A stretch of DNA of 33,204 nucleotides from NCBI GenBank assembly GCA_001770775.1, contig MESA01000009.1, forward strand, positions 1 through 33,204, given 5' to 3'. A program made the translations under genes and the position numbers. The DNA comes from Burkholderiales bacterium RIFCSPHIGHO2_12_FULL_63_20 (GTDB lineage Bacteria; Pseudomonadota; Gammaproteobacteria; Burkholderiales; Burkholderiaceae_C). Position 1 is the first letter of the stretch; every line of letters begins with the position of its first letter. The notes under the pieces were generated by a model. It saw nothing but the letters and a program-made list of their open reading frames with translations. It was not told the origin of the DNA and did no database searches. Shown here in pieces: positions 1 through 7,535 of this stretch.

Positions 1-1372
1 CGTGCTGGCCCAGGCCATCGTGCGCGAAGGCATGAAGTACGTGGCCGCCGGCATGAACCCGATGGATCTGAAGCGCGGTATCGACAAGGCGGTTGCCGCC
101 CTGATCGTCGAGCTGAAGAAGCAATCCAAGGCCACCACCACGACCAAGGAAATCGCTCAAGTTGGCACCATCTCCGCCAACTCGGACGCTGACGTCGGCG
201 AAATCATCGCCAACGCCATGGACAAGGTCGGCAAGGAAGGCGTCATCACCGTTGAAGACGGCAAGAGCCTGAACAACGAGCTGGAAGTCGTCGAAGGCAT
301 GCAGTTCGATCGCGGCTACCTGTCGCCTTACTTCATCAATAACCCTGAAAAGCAAGCCGCCTTGCTGGACAACCCCTTCGTGCTGCTGTACGACAAGAAG
401 GTGTCCAACATCCGTGACCTGCTGCCCACCCTGGAGCAAGTTGCCAAGGCTGGCCGTCCGCTGCTGATCATCGCTGAAGACGTCGATGGCGAAGCCCTGG
501 CCACCCTGGTGGTCAACACCATCCGCGGCATCCTGAAGGTGGTCGCTGTCAAGGCACCTGGCTTCGGCGACCGTCGCAAGGCCATGCTGGAAGACATCGC
601 CATCCTGACCGGCGGCAAGGTCATCGCTGAAGAAGTCGGCATGGCACTGGACAAGGTCACCCTGGCTGACCTGGGCCAAGCCAAGCGCGTTGAAGTGGGC
701 AAGGAAAACACCACCATCATCGACGGCGCTGGCGAAGCGGCTGACATCGAAGCCCGCGTCAAGCAAATCCGCATCCAGATCGAAGAAGCGACCAGCGACT
801 ACGACCGCGAAAAGATGCAGGAACGCGTGGCCAAGCTGGCCGGCGGCGTGGCCGTGATCAAGGTCGGCGCTGCCACCGAAGTCGAAATGAAGGAAAAGAA
901 GGCACGCGTTGAAGACGCCCTGCACGCCACCCGTGCAGCCGTCGAAGAAGGCGTGGTTGCTGGTGGTGGCGTGGCCCTGCTGCGCGCCAAGCAAGCTGCT
1001 GGCAATGTGCACGGCGACAACGCTGACCAGGAAGCCGGCATCAAGCTGGTCCTGAAGGCTGTCGAAGCACCTCTGCGCGAAATCGTGGCCAACGCTGGTG
1101 GCGAACCCTCCGTGGTCGTCAACGCCGTCTTGGCTGGTTCGGGCACCTACGGCTTCAACGCTGCCAACGACACCTACGGTGACATGATCGAAATGGGCAT
1201 CCTGGATCCCACGAAGGTCACCCGCACGGCTCTGCAGAACGCCGCATCCGTGGCCTCGCTGATGCTGACCACCGAGTGCATGATCTCCGAAGCCCCGAAG
1301 GACGAGGCTGGTGGCATGCCCGACATGGGTGGCATGGGCGGTATGGGTGGCATGGGCGGCATGGGCATGTAA
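1..1372 (+). CDS. groL: Chaperonin GroEL (60 kDa), 3' part; start lies outside the window
   Basis: ATP-dependent cytosolic folding chamber that works with GroES. About 456 C-terminal residues are present. Comparison with the 548-residue E. coli protein suggests that roughly the first 90 residues, with the first nucleotide-binding segment, are missing. Family landmarks are visible: [12 protein letters not shown] near the left edge, [20 protein letters not shown], the apical [10 protein letters not shown] block, [11 protein letters not shown], and [12 protein letters not shown] close to the C-terminal ATP site. The protein ends in the typical Gly-Gly-Met repeat tail. A groES gene would normally lie just upstream, out of view. 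Codon use is strongly biased to C/G-ending codons, as expected of a highly expressed gene. The GTG at position 2 is an internal valine codon, not a start. Identification is secure. Confidence 0.97.
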   Translation, partial: VLAQAIVREGMKYVAAGMNPMDLKRGIDKAVAALIVELKKQSKATTTTKEIAQVGTISANSDADVGEIIANAMDKVGKEGVITVEDGKSLNNELEVVEGMQFDRGYLSPYFINNPEKQAALLDNPFVLLYDKKVSNIRDLLPTLEQVAKAGRPLLIIAEDVDGEALATLVVNTIRGILKVVAVKAPGFGDRRKAMLEDIAILTGGKVIAEEVGMALDKVTLADLGQAKRVEVGKENTTIIDGAGEAADIEARVKQIRIQIEEATSDYDREKMQERVAKLAGGVAVIKVGAATEVEMKEKKARVEDALHATRAAVEEGVVAGGGVALLRAKQAAGNVHGDNADQEAGIKLVLKAVEAPLREIVANAGGEPSVVVNAVLAGSGTYGFNAANDTYGDMIEMGILDPTKVTRTALQNAASVASLMLTTECMISEAPKDEAGGMPDMGGMGGMGGMGGMGM

Positions 1373-1379
1373 TGCCTTG

Positions 1380-1399
1380 GGGTGCGGTTCACCGCACCC
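1380..1399 (+). other. Perfect 8-bp hairpin in the groL 3' UTR
   Basis: Eight paired bases (arms 1380-1387 and 1392-1399) close a TTCA loop just after the groL stop codon. No T-tract follows, so this is not itself a terminator. It could protect the 3' end of the message or be incidental. Confidence 0.4.
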
Positions 1400-1430
1400 G
1401 TCGCCTGGCAACCTGGCCAGACAAGAAAAA

Positions 1431-1456
1431 GGCCGCTGGATTCAGCGGCCTTTTTT
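1431..1456 (+). terminator. Rho-independent terminator of groL
   Basis: GGCCGCTG (1431-1438) and CAGCGGCC (1443-1450) form an 8-bp perfect stem with a GATT loop, followed by six T (1451-1456). Five A precede the stem, so the structure also works in reverse. It could therefore also stop minus-strand transcription coming from the small gene at 1478-1645. Confidence 0.93.
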
Positions 1457-1477
1457 CATGCGCTCACCGATCGCAGA

Positions 1478-1645
1478 TCAGGTGGCACGGCCCTCACGTA
1501 CAGCGCGGTCATGGGCCTCGGTGTCTTCCTTGATGTGGCGCGCCACAAAGCGGCCAATGTAGGCGCCCATGATCAGGGTGAAGGCAATCACGCCCAAGCT
1601 CATCAGGCCGTAGTCGGTGGTCAGGAAGTCGGTCAATGCTTGCAT
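1478..1645 (-). CDS. 55-residue single-pass membrane protein, DUF3149-like
   Basis: A 56-codon reading frame starts with ATG (1645 to 1643) and ends with TGA (1480 to 1478). GGAG lies about seven bases upstream of the ATG, a good ribosome binding site. The protein begins MQALTDFLTTDYGLMSLGVI. It has one hydrophobic segment (about residues 14-31) followed by a charged, His/Arg/Glu-rich tail (32-55). The TTDYGLMSLxVI start matches my recollection of the DUF3149 family, small proteobacterial membrane proteins of unknown function; that link was not checked by search. It lies downstream of cheB on the same strand, 140 bases away, so it may have its own promoter. No function can be given. Confidence 0.7.
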   Translation of the reverse strand: MQALTDFLTTDYGLMSLGVIAFTLIMGAYIGRFVARHIKEDTEAHDRAVREGRAT

Positions 1646-1785
1646 GATGTTTCTCCGTTGTGCTTGCTTGGAGCTATCAAACCGCGGATCGAGCCAGAGC
1701 GTTCTGACTTACATCAAGTTTGTATACGCCCCACACCGGATTGGCAAGCGGGTTTGACGCGGCGCAACCTGGGTCACCGCCTCAC

Positions 1786-2919
1786 TCAAACGCGGCTGAG
1801 CGCCTGGCCCACTGTGGCACGCAGGTGGTCGAGCACATGCTGCGCGATCTTGTTCAGCGGCAGCACTTCCTGCACCGCACCGGCTGCAATCGCCTCGCGC
1901 GGCATGCCGAACACCACGCAGCTGGCTTCATCCTGCGCCACGCAGTAGGCCCCGGCGTCGCGCATCTCCCGCATGGCCTTGGCGCCGTCGCCCCCCATGC
2001 CGGTCAGCATGATGCCGATGGCGTTGGGGCCGGCCACGCGCGCCGCCGACTTGAACAGCACTTCCACGCTGGGCTTATGGCGGTTGACCGGGTCACCATC
2101 TTGCACACGGGCGATGTAGTTGGCCCCCGAGCGCTCCACACTCAGGTGCAGGCCACCCGGGGCAATGTAGGCATGGCCGGGCAGAATGCGCTCGCCATCG
2201 CTGGCTTCCTTCACGCGGATCTTGCACAGACCGTCCAGGCGGGCCGCATAGTTGCGCGTGAACCCCGGGGGCATGTGCTGCGTGATGATCACCCCGGGTG
2301 AGTCGGCGGGCAGCGTCACCAGCACTTCCTTGGTGGCTTCGGTGCCGCCGGTCGATGCACCAATGAAGATCAGCTTCTCGGTCGACAGGCGGCCCAGGCT
2401 GTAAGAGCCCGTGTTCAAGGGTTTGGCCGTCGTCGTTGTCGCATTCGGCGCCACGCGTTGTCCGGGCGCTGGTGTCGCAGCGGCTGCAGGGGTAGCCGCC
2501 GGTGTCAGGCGGTGAATGCGCGCCTTCGACGCCACCCGGATCTTGTCCGTGATGTCGTCCGACAACTGACGCAGGCCATCCACCACACCGATCTTAGGCT
2601 TGGAGACAAAGTCCACGGCGCCCAGCTCCAGCGCCTTGAGTGTCACCTCGGCGCCGCGCTCGGTCAGCGTGGACACCATCACCACTGGCATCGGGCGCAG
2701 GCGCATCAGCTTGGAGAGGAAGTCCAGGCCGTCCATGCGCGGCATTTCCACGTCCAGCGTGATGACGTCGGGGTTGAGGTTGCGGATCATTTCGCGGGCC
2801 ACAAACGGGTCGGCCGCGGCGCCGATGCATTCCATGTCGGGTTGTCGGTTGATGATCTCCGTCAGCATGCTGCGAACCAGCGCCGAGTCGTCCACCACCA
2901 CCACAGAAATCTTGGGCAT
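1786..2919 (-). CDS. cheB: Chemotaxis response regulator protein-glutamate methylesterase / glutaminase CheB
   Basis: Removes methyl groups from chemoreceptor glutamates, and deamidates glutamines, to adapt the chemotaxis signal. The N-terminal receiver domain (about 1-125) carries acidic residues D10 and D11, phosphoacceptor D56 ([12 protein letters not shown]) and K107. A Thr/Ala/Pro-rich linker (about 135-172) leads to the esterase domain. There the catalytic triad is visible as S189 (GASTGG), H215 (TQHMPPG) and D311 (TGMGGDG). The spacings of 26 and 96 residues equal those of E. coli CheB (S164, H190, D286). The length, 377 residues, is normal for the family. The gene is last in cheR-cheD-cheB, starting 15 bases after cheD, and is probably co-transcribed from the promoter at 4599-4624. 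Confidence 0.97.
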   Translation of the reverse strand: MPKISVVVVDDSALVRSMLTEIINRQPDMECIGAAADPFVAREMIRNLNPDVITLDVEMPRMDGLDFLSKLMRLRPMPVVMVSTLTERGAEVTLKALELGAVDFVSKPKIGVVDGLRQLSDDITDKIRVASKARIHRLTPAATPAAAATPAPGQRVAPNATTTTAKPLNTGSYSLGRLSTEKLIFIGASTGGTEATKEVLVTLPADSPGVIITQHMPPGFTRNYAARLDGLCKIRVKEASDGERILPGHAYIAPGGLHLSVERSGANYIARVQDGDPVNRHKPSVEVLFKSAARVAGPNAIGIMLTGMGGDGAKAMREMRDAGAYCVAQDEASCVVFGMPREAIAAGAVQEVLPLNKIAQHVLDHLRATVGQALSRV

Positions 2920-2934
2920 GTCGTTCTCCGCCTG

Positions 2935-3669
2935 TCAGAACAGGTCGATCGAGCCGCCGCCCGTCGAGACGGGGGCCACTTTTTGCGCCGCCAGGCGCTC
3001 TTGTTGAAGGATGGCTTCCGGGTTGCTGGGCGCCAGGCGCTTGACCATGGCCTTGCCGCTGAACGGCAGGAAGCAGACCTTGCGTGGGTAGATGTCGAGC
3101 ACGTCCTTGGACACCACCGGAATGCGCTCGGTCTTGAGATAGTCCATCACGAAGGCGGTGTTGCGCTCACCCACGTTGATGGTGTTCATGCCACTGATGA
3201 CGGCGCCGCCACCAAAGACCTTGGCCTCCATCGTCATCCGTGTCGCCCCCATCTTCAACAGCTCGTTGATCAGCAACTCCATGGCATAGGAGCCGTAGCG
3301 TCCGGAGTCCTGGCCGTTGCCGCCACTGTCCGGCAGCATGAAGTGGTTCATGCCCCCGACCTTGGCCTGGCGGTCCCACAGGCACACGGCAATGCACGAG
3401 CCCAGCGTGGTCATGATCAGCAGGTCTTCGTTGTACACAAAGTACTCGCCTGGAAGGATCTTGACGGCCTCGGCCTTGAAGTGGGCGTCGAAAAAGAAGA
3501 AGGAGGCCTCGCCCGGTTTGGGTGTTCGGGCCTTGAGGCGGGCCAGGCGCTCCGTGCGCGGCCCAGGCGCCTGGCTGAGCGCTGCCGCTGCAGAGGCGAG
3601 GGTTCCCGGCCTTGGGCTGGCGCCCAAAGTGGCGCCGCGTGCGTTCCCAAAAGGTGGAATGCTGGACAT
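2935..3669 (-). CDS. cheD: Chemoreceptor glutamine deamidase CheD with extended N terminus
   Basis: Deamidates specific receptor glutamines; in other bacteria it also works with CheC or CheY-P. The core runs from about residue 55 to 215. The catalytic pair is C92 (TLGSCIAVC) and H109 (GGMNHFMLPD), 17 residues apart as in Thermotoga CheD; T87/T88 sit where the family's conserved threonine lies. FGGGAVISGMN and the INVGERN block are typical. At 244 residues it is longer than the usual 160-200. The first 54 residues are Ala/Pro/Arg-rich and low-complexity, and about 30 residues trail the core. The ATG at 3669 is the first in frame and lies 24 bases after cheR. A later non-ATG start cannot be ruled out, so the extension is the less certain part. 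Confidence 0.95.
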   Translation of the reverse strand: MSSIPPFGNARGATLGASPRPGTLASAAAALSQAPGPRTERLARLKARTPKPGEASFFFFDAHFKAEAVKILPGEYFVYNEDLLIMTTLGSCIAVCLWDRQAKVGGMNHFMLPDSGGNGQDSGRYGSYAMELLINELLKMGATRMTMEAKVFGGGAVISGMNTINVGERNTAFVMDYLKTERIPVVSKDVLDIYPRKVCFLPFSGKAMVKRLAPSNPEAILQQERLAAQKVAPVSTGGGSIDLF

Positions 3670-3693
3670 GAGGAATCCTTGTGGCGACGCGAA

Positions 3694-4521
3694 TCAGACC
3701 CGATCGTAGACCGTCTTGCCCTTGAGGACGAAGATGTCACGCGATTCGGTGAAGTTCTCGGAGTGCCCGACAAACAGCAGCCCCTTGGGCTTCATGACCC
3801 CATGGATGCGCTCCAGCACTTTACGCTGCGTCGGTCCGTCAAAGTAAATCATCACATTGCGGCAGAACACCACGTCAAAGGGTTCTCCCAGCTGCCACTG
3901 AGTCTGCATCAGGTTGAAGGGACGGAACTCCACCATCTTCGCCAGCTCTGGCTTGACCCGGATGAAGCCGGCGTTGTTGCCCTTGCCGCGCAGAAAGAAC
4001 TGCTTGAGCCGCTGCGGGCTCAGTCCTCGGGCATCGGCGTCGTACACCGCGCGGGATGCGGTCTGCAGCACGTTGGTGTCGATGTCGCTGGCAAGGATCT
4101 TGACCGGGGCGTTCAGTCCCACGGTTTCGGCCACCGTCATGGCCAGCGAATAAGGCTCTTCCCCCGTGGAGGCGGCGCAACACCAGATGCGTGTGGGCTG
4201 GGGCCCGCGGGCCTTGAGCCAGTCGGTCAAGGTGTGAAAGTGGTGGTCTTCCCGGAAAAACGAGGTCAGGTTGGTCGTCAGACAATTGACGAACTCCTGC
4301 CACTCCTGTTGAGCCTGGGCTCCCGAGGCGCTTTCCAGCCATTGCAGATAGCCCTCGAACGACGGGTGGCCAGTCTCTCGCAAGCGCCGCGACAGGCGGC
4401 TGTACACCATGGCCTGCTTGCCTTCGTGCAGACTGATGCCAGCGCGATCGTAGATGAGTGCGCGCACGCGCGCGAAATCGCGGGCGTGGAAATTGAACTC
4501 TCTGTCGGCAACGATGTCCAT
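3694..4521 (-). CDS. cheR: Chemotaxis protein methyltransferase CheR
   Basis: Transfers methyl groups from S-adenosylmethionine to receptor glutamates, opposing CheB. The all-helical N domain (about 10-85) ends in LTTNLTSFFRE (81-91), the family's conserved junction. The SAM-binding Rossmann domain shows AASTGEEPYS (116-125), ASDID (144-148), the FCRNVMIYFD block (219-228) and VGHSEN (251-256). Length 275 is normal, and there is no TPR or pentapeptide-anchoring extension. The gene is first in cheR-cheD-cheB. I see no clear Shine-Dalgarno in front of the ATG at 4521, but a sigma-28 type promoter lies about 80 bases upstream. Confidence 0.97.
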   Translation of the reverse strand: MDIVADREFNFHARDFARVRALIYDRAGISLHEGKQAMVYSRLSRRLRETGHPSFEGYLQWLESASGAQAQQEWQEFVNCLTTNLTSFFREDHHFHTLTDWLKARGPQPTRIWCCAASTGEEPYSLAMTVAETVGLNAPVKILASDIDTNVLQTASRAVYDADARGLSPQRLKQFFLRGKGNNAGFIRVKPELAKMVEFRPFNLMQTQWQLGEPFDVVFCRNVMIYFDGPTQRKVLERIHGVMKPKGLLFVGHSENFTESRDIFVLKGKTVYDRV

Positions 4522-4598
4522 GAAAACTGTGACTTGAGGGCAAAAATGGCGGCTGGGGCAAGGTGAACCCGCTGTTGCACCTTACCTTGAATCAGGTA

Positions 4599-4624
4599 TA
4601 TCGGACGCGATGGCGGGGCCTTGA
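4599..4624 (-). promoter_or_regulatory. Sigma-28 (FliA) type promoter for cheR-cheD-cheB
   Basis: Read on the minus strand, TCAAG (4624 to 4620) is followed after exactly 15 bases by CCGATA (4604 to 4599). The E. coli FliA consensus is TAAAG, 15 bases, CCGATAA; beta-proteobacterial flagellar promoters often have TCAAG. The predicted start of transcription leaves a leader of about 70 bases before cheR. Late flagellar and chemotaxis genes are the usual FliA targets, so sequence and context agree. No expression evidence is available. Confidence 0.72.
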
Positions 4625-4793
4625 GTCGGCTTGTGGGCTCTCGGAGATGATTCCGATTGCCCCCTATTAGGCCCCTCATTCAGGGGATTCGGTGCAGCTT
4701 GCCCTGCTAGACTTGCGGACAATTGACGAATTTGTCGTGGAGTGAGTCATCGCATCCCCCAGCTGTCATCCTGCAGTACCTGACGACACCGCG

Positions 4794-5540
4794 TTGGCTC
4801 CGGAAGGCGGGCTCGATCTGAGCAACGCCGTTGCCTTGTTGACCCAGGCGGGTTGGCGTGCGCCGGTCGGCGCCCAAGCGGGCGAGTGGCTCTGGGTGCA
4901 AGCCATTGTCGATGGCTTGTGCGACCTGTCCAGCCGTGATCCGCTCACCGGTCTGGCCAACCGCCGTCAGTTCGAAACCGCTCTGGCCCGCGAGATCGAC
5001 CGGGTGGCCCGCGTGGGTGAGCCCTCGCTGCTGATCGTTGCCGACATTGATCACTTCAAGGCCATCAACGACACCCATGGACATGTGGCCGGTGATGCGG
5101 TCATCCGCGCGGTGGGTGAGTGCCTGCAGGAATGTGTGCGGCCCATGGACCTGGTGGCCCGCGTGGGTGGCGAAGAGTTCGCCATCATCCTGCCCAATTG
5201 CCCCCCAGCTTTCGGGCAGACGGTTGCCGAGCGCATCCGCCATCGGGTCGCGCAGCGACAGATCCATTTGCTCGATGGCGCCTTGACCTCGGTGACGGTG
5301 AGCATTGGCGGGGCGTTTGCGCCGCAGTGGGTGCGCTCTTCGGTCATCATCTGGACCGAGCGCGCCGACCAGCAGCTCTACCGTGCCAAAGCGGAAGGCC
5401 GCAACCGCACGTGCCTGGACACGCCACCCCTCACGGTGGTCAGCGCCGAGGAGAAAAGCTTCCTGTTCAGCAGTCTTGCGCAATCTGACACCCTTTCGGC
5501 CTCAGAAATTCTTGAGGAACACCCGAAAACGACCTCATGA
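4794..5540 (+). CDS. GGDEF-domain diguanylate cyclase (soluble), start codon uncertain
   Basis: Predicted to make cyclic di-GMP from two GTP. Numbered from the TTG at 4794 (248 residues): DPLTGLANRR (49-58) opens the GGDEF domain, ADIDHFKAIND (83-93) carries the metal-binding aspartate, and GGEEF (125-129) is the active-site loop. RPMD (116-119), five residues before it, is an intact inhibitory I-site. There is no membrane segment and no recognisable sensor domain, only a short N-terminal region of about 45 residues. The start is unclear: the frame is open upstream to a TGA at 4743 without ATG or GTG, and TTG 4794 has no good ribosome binding site. GGAG (4739-4742) lies before an in-frame ATC at 4749. 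The stop codon overlaps the start of the next gene (ATGA). Confidence 0.9.
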   Translation: MAPEGGLDLSNAVALLTQAGWRAPVGAQAGEWLWVQAIVDGLCDLSSRDPLTGLANRRQFETALAREIDRVARVGEPSLLIVADIDHFKAINDTHGHVAGDAVIRAVGECLQECVRPMDLVARVGGEEFAIILPNCPPAFGQTVAERIRHRVAQRQIHLLDGALTSVTVSIGGAFAPQWVRSSVIIWTERADQQLYRAKAEGRNRTCLDTPPLTVVSAEEKSFLFSSLAQSDTLSASEILEEHPKTTS

Positions 5541-6349
5541 TGGTGCCCATGCCAGTTTCCGAGACAAATCCTTCCAAATCGTCCGCCCGGCTCGCTCGCA
5601 CGGTGGCCGTCACCAGCGGCAAGGGCGGGGTGGGCAAGACCTTCTTCAGTGCCAACCTGGCCACGTCGCTGAGCCGCCAAGGCCTCAAGGTGCTGGTGCT
5701 GGACGCCGATCTGGGCCTGGCCAACCTCGACGTGGTGCTCAACCTGTATCCCAAGATCACGCTGCATGACGTGTTCACGGGGAAGGCGCAGCTCGAAGAA
5801 GCCATCTTGCCTGCGCCCGGCGGTTTCCATGTGCTGCTGGCCGGTTCGGGTCTGGTTGAGTACTCGCGCCTGACCCCCGAGGTTCGCGAGAAGCTGCTCG
5901 AGATCTTCGAAGCCGTCAAGCCGCGCTTTGACGTCATCGTGATTGACACGGGGGCCGGCATCTCCGATGTGGTGCTCTATGCCGTCTCGATGGCCACAGA
6001 GGTCATCGTCGTGGCCACGCCCGAGCCCACCTCCATGACCGACGCGTATGCCACCATCAAGGTGCTGTGCGCGCAGCAGTCGCGCGAAAAAATGCACCTG
6101 GTTGTCAATCAGGTGGCACGGCCGGGCGACGGGCGCACCATCTGCCAGCAACTGCAGCAGGTGGTCGACCGCTTCGTGGTCAGCCCCACCGGGGTGGTGC
6201 CCAAGCTGCACTTCCTGGGTGACATTCCGTTTGACCCCAGCGTGCGCGAGGCCGTGCGCAAGCGTCAGTTGTTGCTGGAGCTGCACCCTGGCAGCCCCGC
6301 CGCCCTGGGTGTGAACCAAGTGGCTGTGCGTCTGCTGGGCCGCGCCTGA
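5537..6349 (+). CDS. fleN: FleN/FlhG-type MinD-like ATPase (flagellar number regulator)
   Basis: MinD/ParA-superfamily ATPase. Family members set flagellar number and placement; in Pseudomonas FleN restrains the activator FleQ. The deviant Walker A motif KGGVGKT (29-35) carries the signature lysine K29. LDADLGLANLDV (55-66) and VIDTGAGISD follow, and the EPTSMTDAYATIK block together with VREAVRKRQ near the C terminus is characteristic of FleN/FlhG rather than true MinD. The FlhF-activating DQAxxLR motif of some FlhG proteins is absent from the N terminus. ATG 5537 overlaps the preceding GGDEF stop by 4 nt; ATG 5540 and 5549 are alternatives. No strong ribosome binding site is seen, so translational coupling to the GGDEF gene is likely. 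A general MinD-like role remains possible. Confidence 0.85.
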   Translation: MMVPMPVSETNPSKSSARLARTVAVTSGKGGVGKTFFSANLATSLSRQGLKVLVLDADLGLANLDVVLNLYPKITLHDVFTGKAQLEEAILPAPGGFHVLLAGSGLVEYSRLTPEVREKLLEIFEAVKPRFDVIVIDTGAGISDVVLYAVSMATEVIVVATPEPTSMTDAYATIKVLCAQQSREKMHLVVNQVARPGDGRTICQQLQQVVDRFVVSPTGVVPKLHFLGDIPFDPSVREAVRKRQLLLELHPGSPAALGVNQVAVRLLGRA

Positions 6350-6382
6350 TTTTCAGTCCTGTCCTGTTCCTGTTGTTTGCCC

Positions 6383-6808
6383 ATGCACGATCCTGATCCG
6401 GTCCAGGACGACGATCCCGCCGAGACCCTGCCGACCCCCACCGCTTACACCTTGCTCGGCGGCGACGCCCGGGTGCGTGAACTGGTCGACCGCTTCTACG
6501 ACCTGATGGACCTGGAGCCAGCCTTCACGGAGCTGCGGGCCGCCCACGGCACCAGCCTTGATGAGGCGCGCGACAAGCTGTACTGGTTCCTGAGCGGCTG
6601 GCTCGGTGGTCCCAGCTTGTACATCGAGCGGTTTGGGCATCCACGTCTGCGTGCCCGGCATCTGCCGTTTGCCATTGGCATCAAGGAGCGCGACCAATGG
6701 GTGGCCTGCATGAGTCAGGCCATGGTGGATGTGCAGGTGCCCGACGCGCTCGTGCAACGTCTGCAGCACGCCTTCATGCAGACCGCCGACTGGATGCGCA
6801 ACAAGTAA
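6383..6808 (+). CDS. Group II truncated haemoglobin (trHbO type)
   Basis: Small haem protein that binds oxygen and in several bacteria helps handle reactive oxygen or nitrogen species. Counted from ATG 6383 it has 141 residues: the LLGGDARVRELVDRFYDLMD segment (24-43) with Tyr39 at the B10 position, FLSGWLGGPSLY (69-80), the GHPRLRARH block (85-93) with H93 as proximal haem ligand, and IKERDQWVACM (100-110) with Trp106 at the G8 position. Trp at G8 marks group II. A TTG at 6377 would add two residues, but ATG is the better start. The gene lies 33 bases after the FleN-like gene on the same strand and may be co-transcribed with it. It ends 4 bases from the converging Smr gene. Confidence 0.92.
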   Translation: MHDPDPVQDDDPAETLPTPTAYTLLGGDARVRELVDRFYDLMDLEPAFTELRAAHGTSLDEARDKLYWFLSGWLGGPSLYIERFGHPRLRARHLPFAIGIKERDQWVACMSQAMVDVQVPDALVQRLQHAFMQTADWMRNK

Positions 6809-6812
6809 AGCG

Positions 6813-7514
6813 TCAGTAGCTGACCTGGCCCTTGGTCTTGCCGGGCTTGAGCAGCACCACCAGCGCCCCCACGCCACCTTCGTCGGCGCGCGCCTGCACG
6901 AAGGCCAGCACCCGCTCGCTTTGCACCAGCCAGCGCCGCGTCTTGTCCTTGAGCACGGGCTGCTTGCCGGGTGAGCCCAGGCCTTTGCCGTGCACCACGC
7001 GCACGCACCGCCAGCCTTTCAGGTGGGCCTGGCGCAGGAACTCGCTGAGCGCTTCACGGGCCTCGTCGGTGCGCAGGCCATGCAGGTCGAGCTCGCCTTG
7101 CAGCGCCCACACGCCCCGGCGCAATTTGCGCACCACGTCAATGCCCAGCTCCGGCCGGCGCCACGACAGCGTCTCGTCGGTTTCCAGCAGGCTTTCTACA
7201 TCGAACTCGTCCGACAGGGATTCGCGCAGCGCGGCTTGCTCGTCGAGCTGACGGCGCGCTGGAATGGGCTGGGGGCGTGGCGGGGTGAGGCTGGCACGAC
7301 CGGTGTGAGGCATGCCGTGAACCGCCCCGACCATGCGCTTGAACAGGGCGGCGTCGGCTTCGTGGCTGCGCTGGGCAGCCTCGCGACGTGCCTGCTCGGC
7401 GCGCTCTTGCTCACGGCGTGTCGCAGCCTCTTTCGCAGCCTTGCCCAAGGCGCGTTTGAGGTCTGCGAAGTCGCGCAGCGTGGTGTTGAGGGGGGGCTTG
7501 TTGGTGGGGCTCAC
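6813..7514 (-). CDS. Smr-domain (MutS2 C-terminal-like) DNA endonuclease family protein
   Basis: The C-terminal half is a Smr domain, a nicking-endonuclease or nucleic-acid-binding fold found in MutS2 and in stand-alone proteins such as E. coli SmrA (YdaL). Counted from GTG 7514 (233 residues), LDLHGL is at 142-147, VHGKG at 174-178 and a GGxGA turn at 213-217. This matches the LDLHG...HGxG...GGxGA family pattern. The N-terminal half is charged and helical (about 20-60, Ala/Arg/Glu-rich, probable coiled coil) and is poorly conserved in the family. TTG at 7523 is an alternative start; no ATG is nearby. It lies 21 bases downstream of radC on the same strand. The biological role of stand-alone Smr proteins is not settled. 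Confidence 0.9.
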   Translation of the reverse strand: MSPTNKPPLNTTLRDFADLKRALGKAAKEAATRREQERAEQARREAAQRSHEADAALFKRMVGAVHGMPHTGRASLTPPRPQPIPARRQLDEQAALRESLSDEFDVESLLETDETLSWRRPELGIDVVRKLRRGVWALQGELDLHGLRTDEAREALSEFLRQAHLKGWRCVRVVHGKGLGSPGKQPVLKDKTRRWLVQSERVLAFVQARADEGGVGALVVLLKPGKTKGQVSY

Positions 7515-7535
7515 AAGGCGCAAGCCTACAACAAC

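Noticed and set aside
1317..1369. Tandem short repeats at the groL 3' end
   Set aside because: They encode the normal Gly-Gly-Met tail of GroEL rather than a separate repeat element.
2458..4566. Plus-strand open frame of 702 codons across cheB-cheD-cheR
   Set aside because: It runs antisense to three genes with complete catalytic motifs. Its translation is His/Arg/Gln-rich with no family features, as expected of the complement of high-GC coding DNA.
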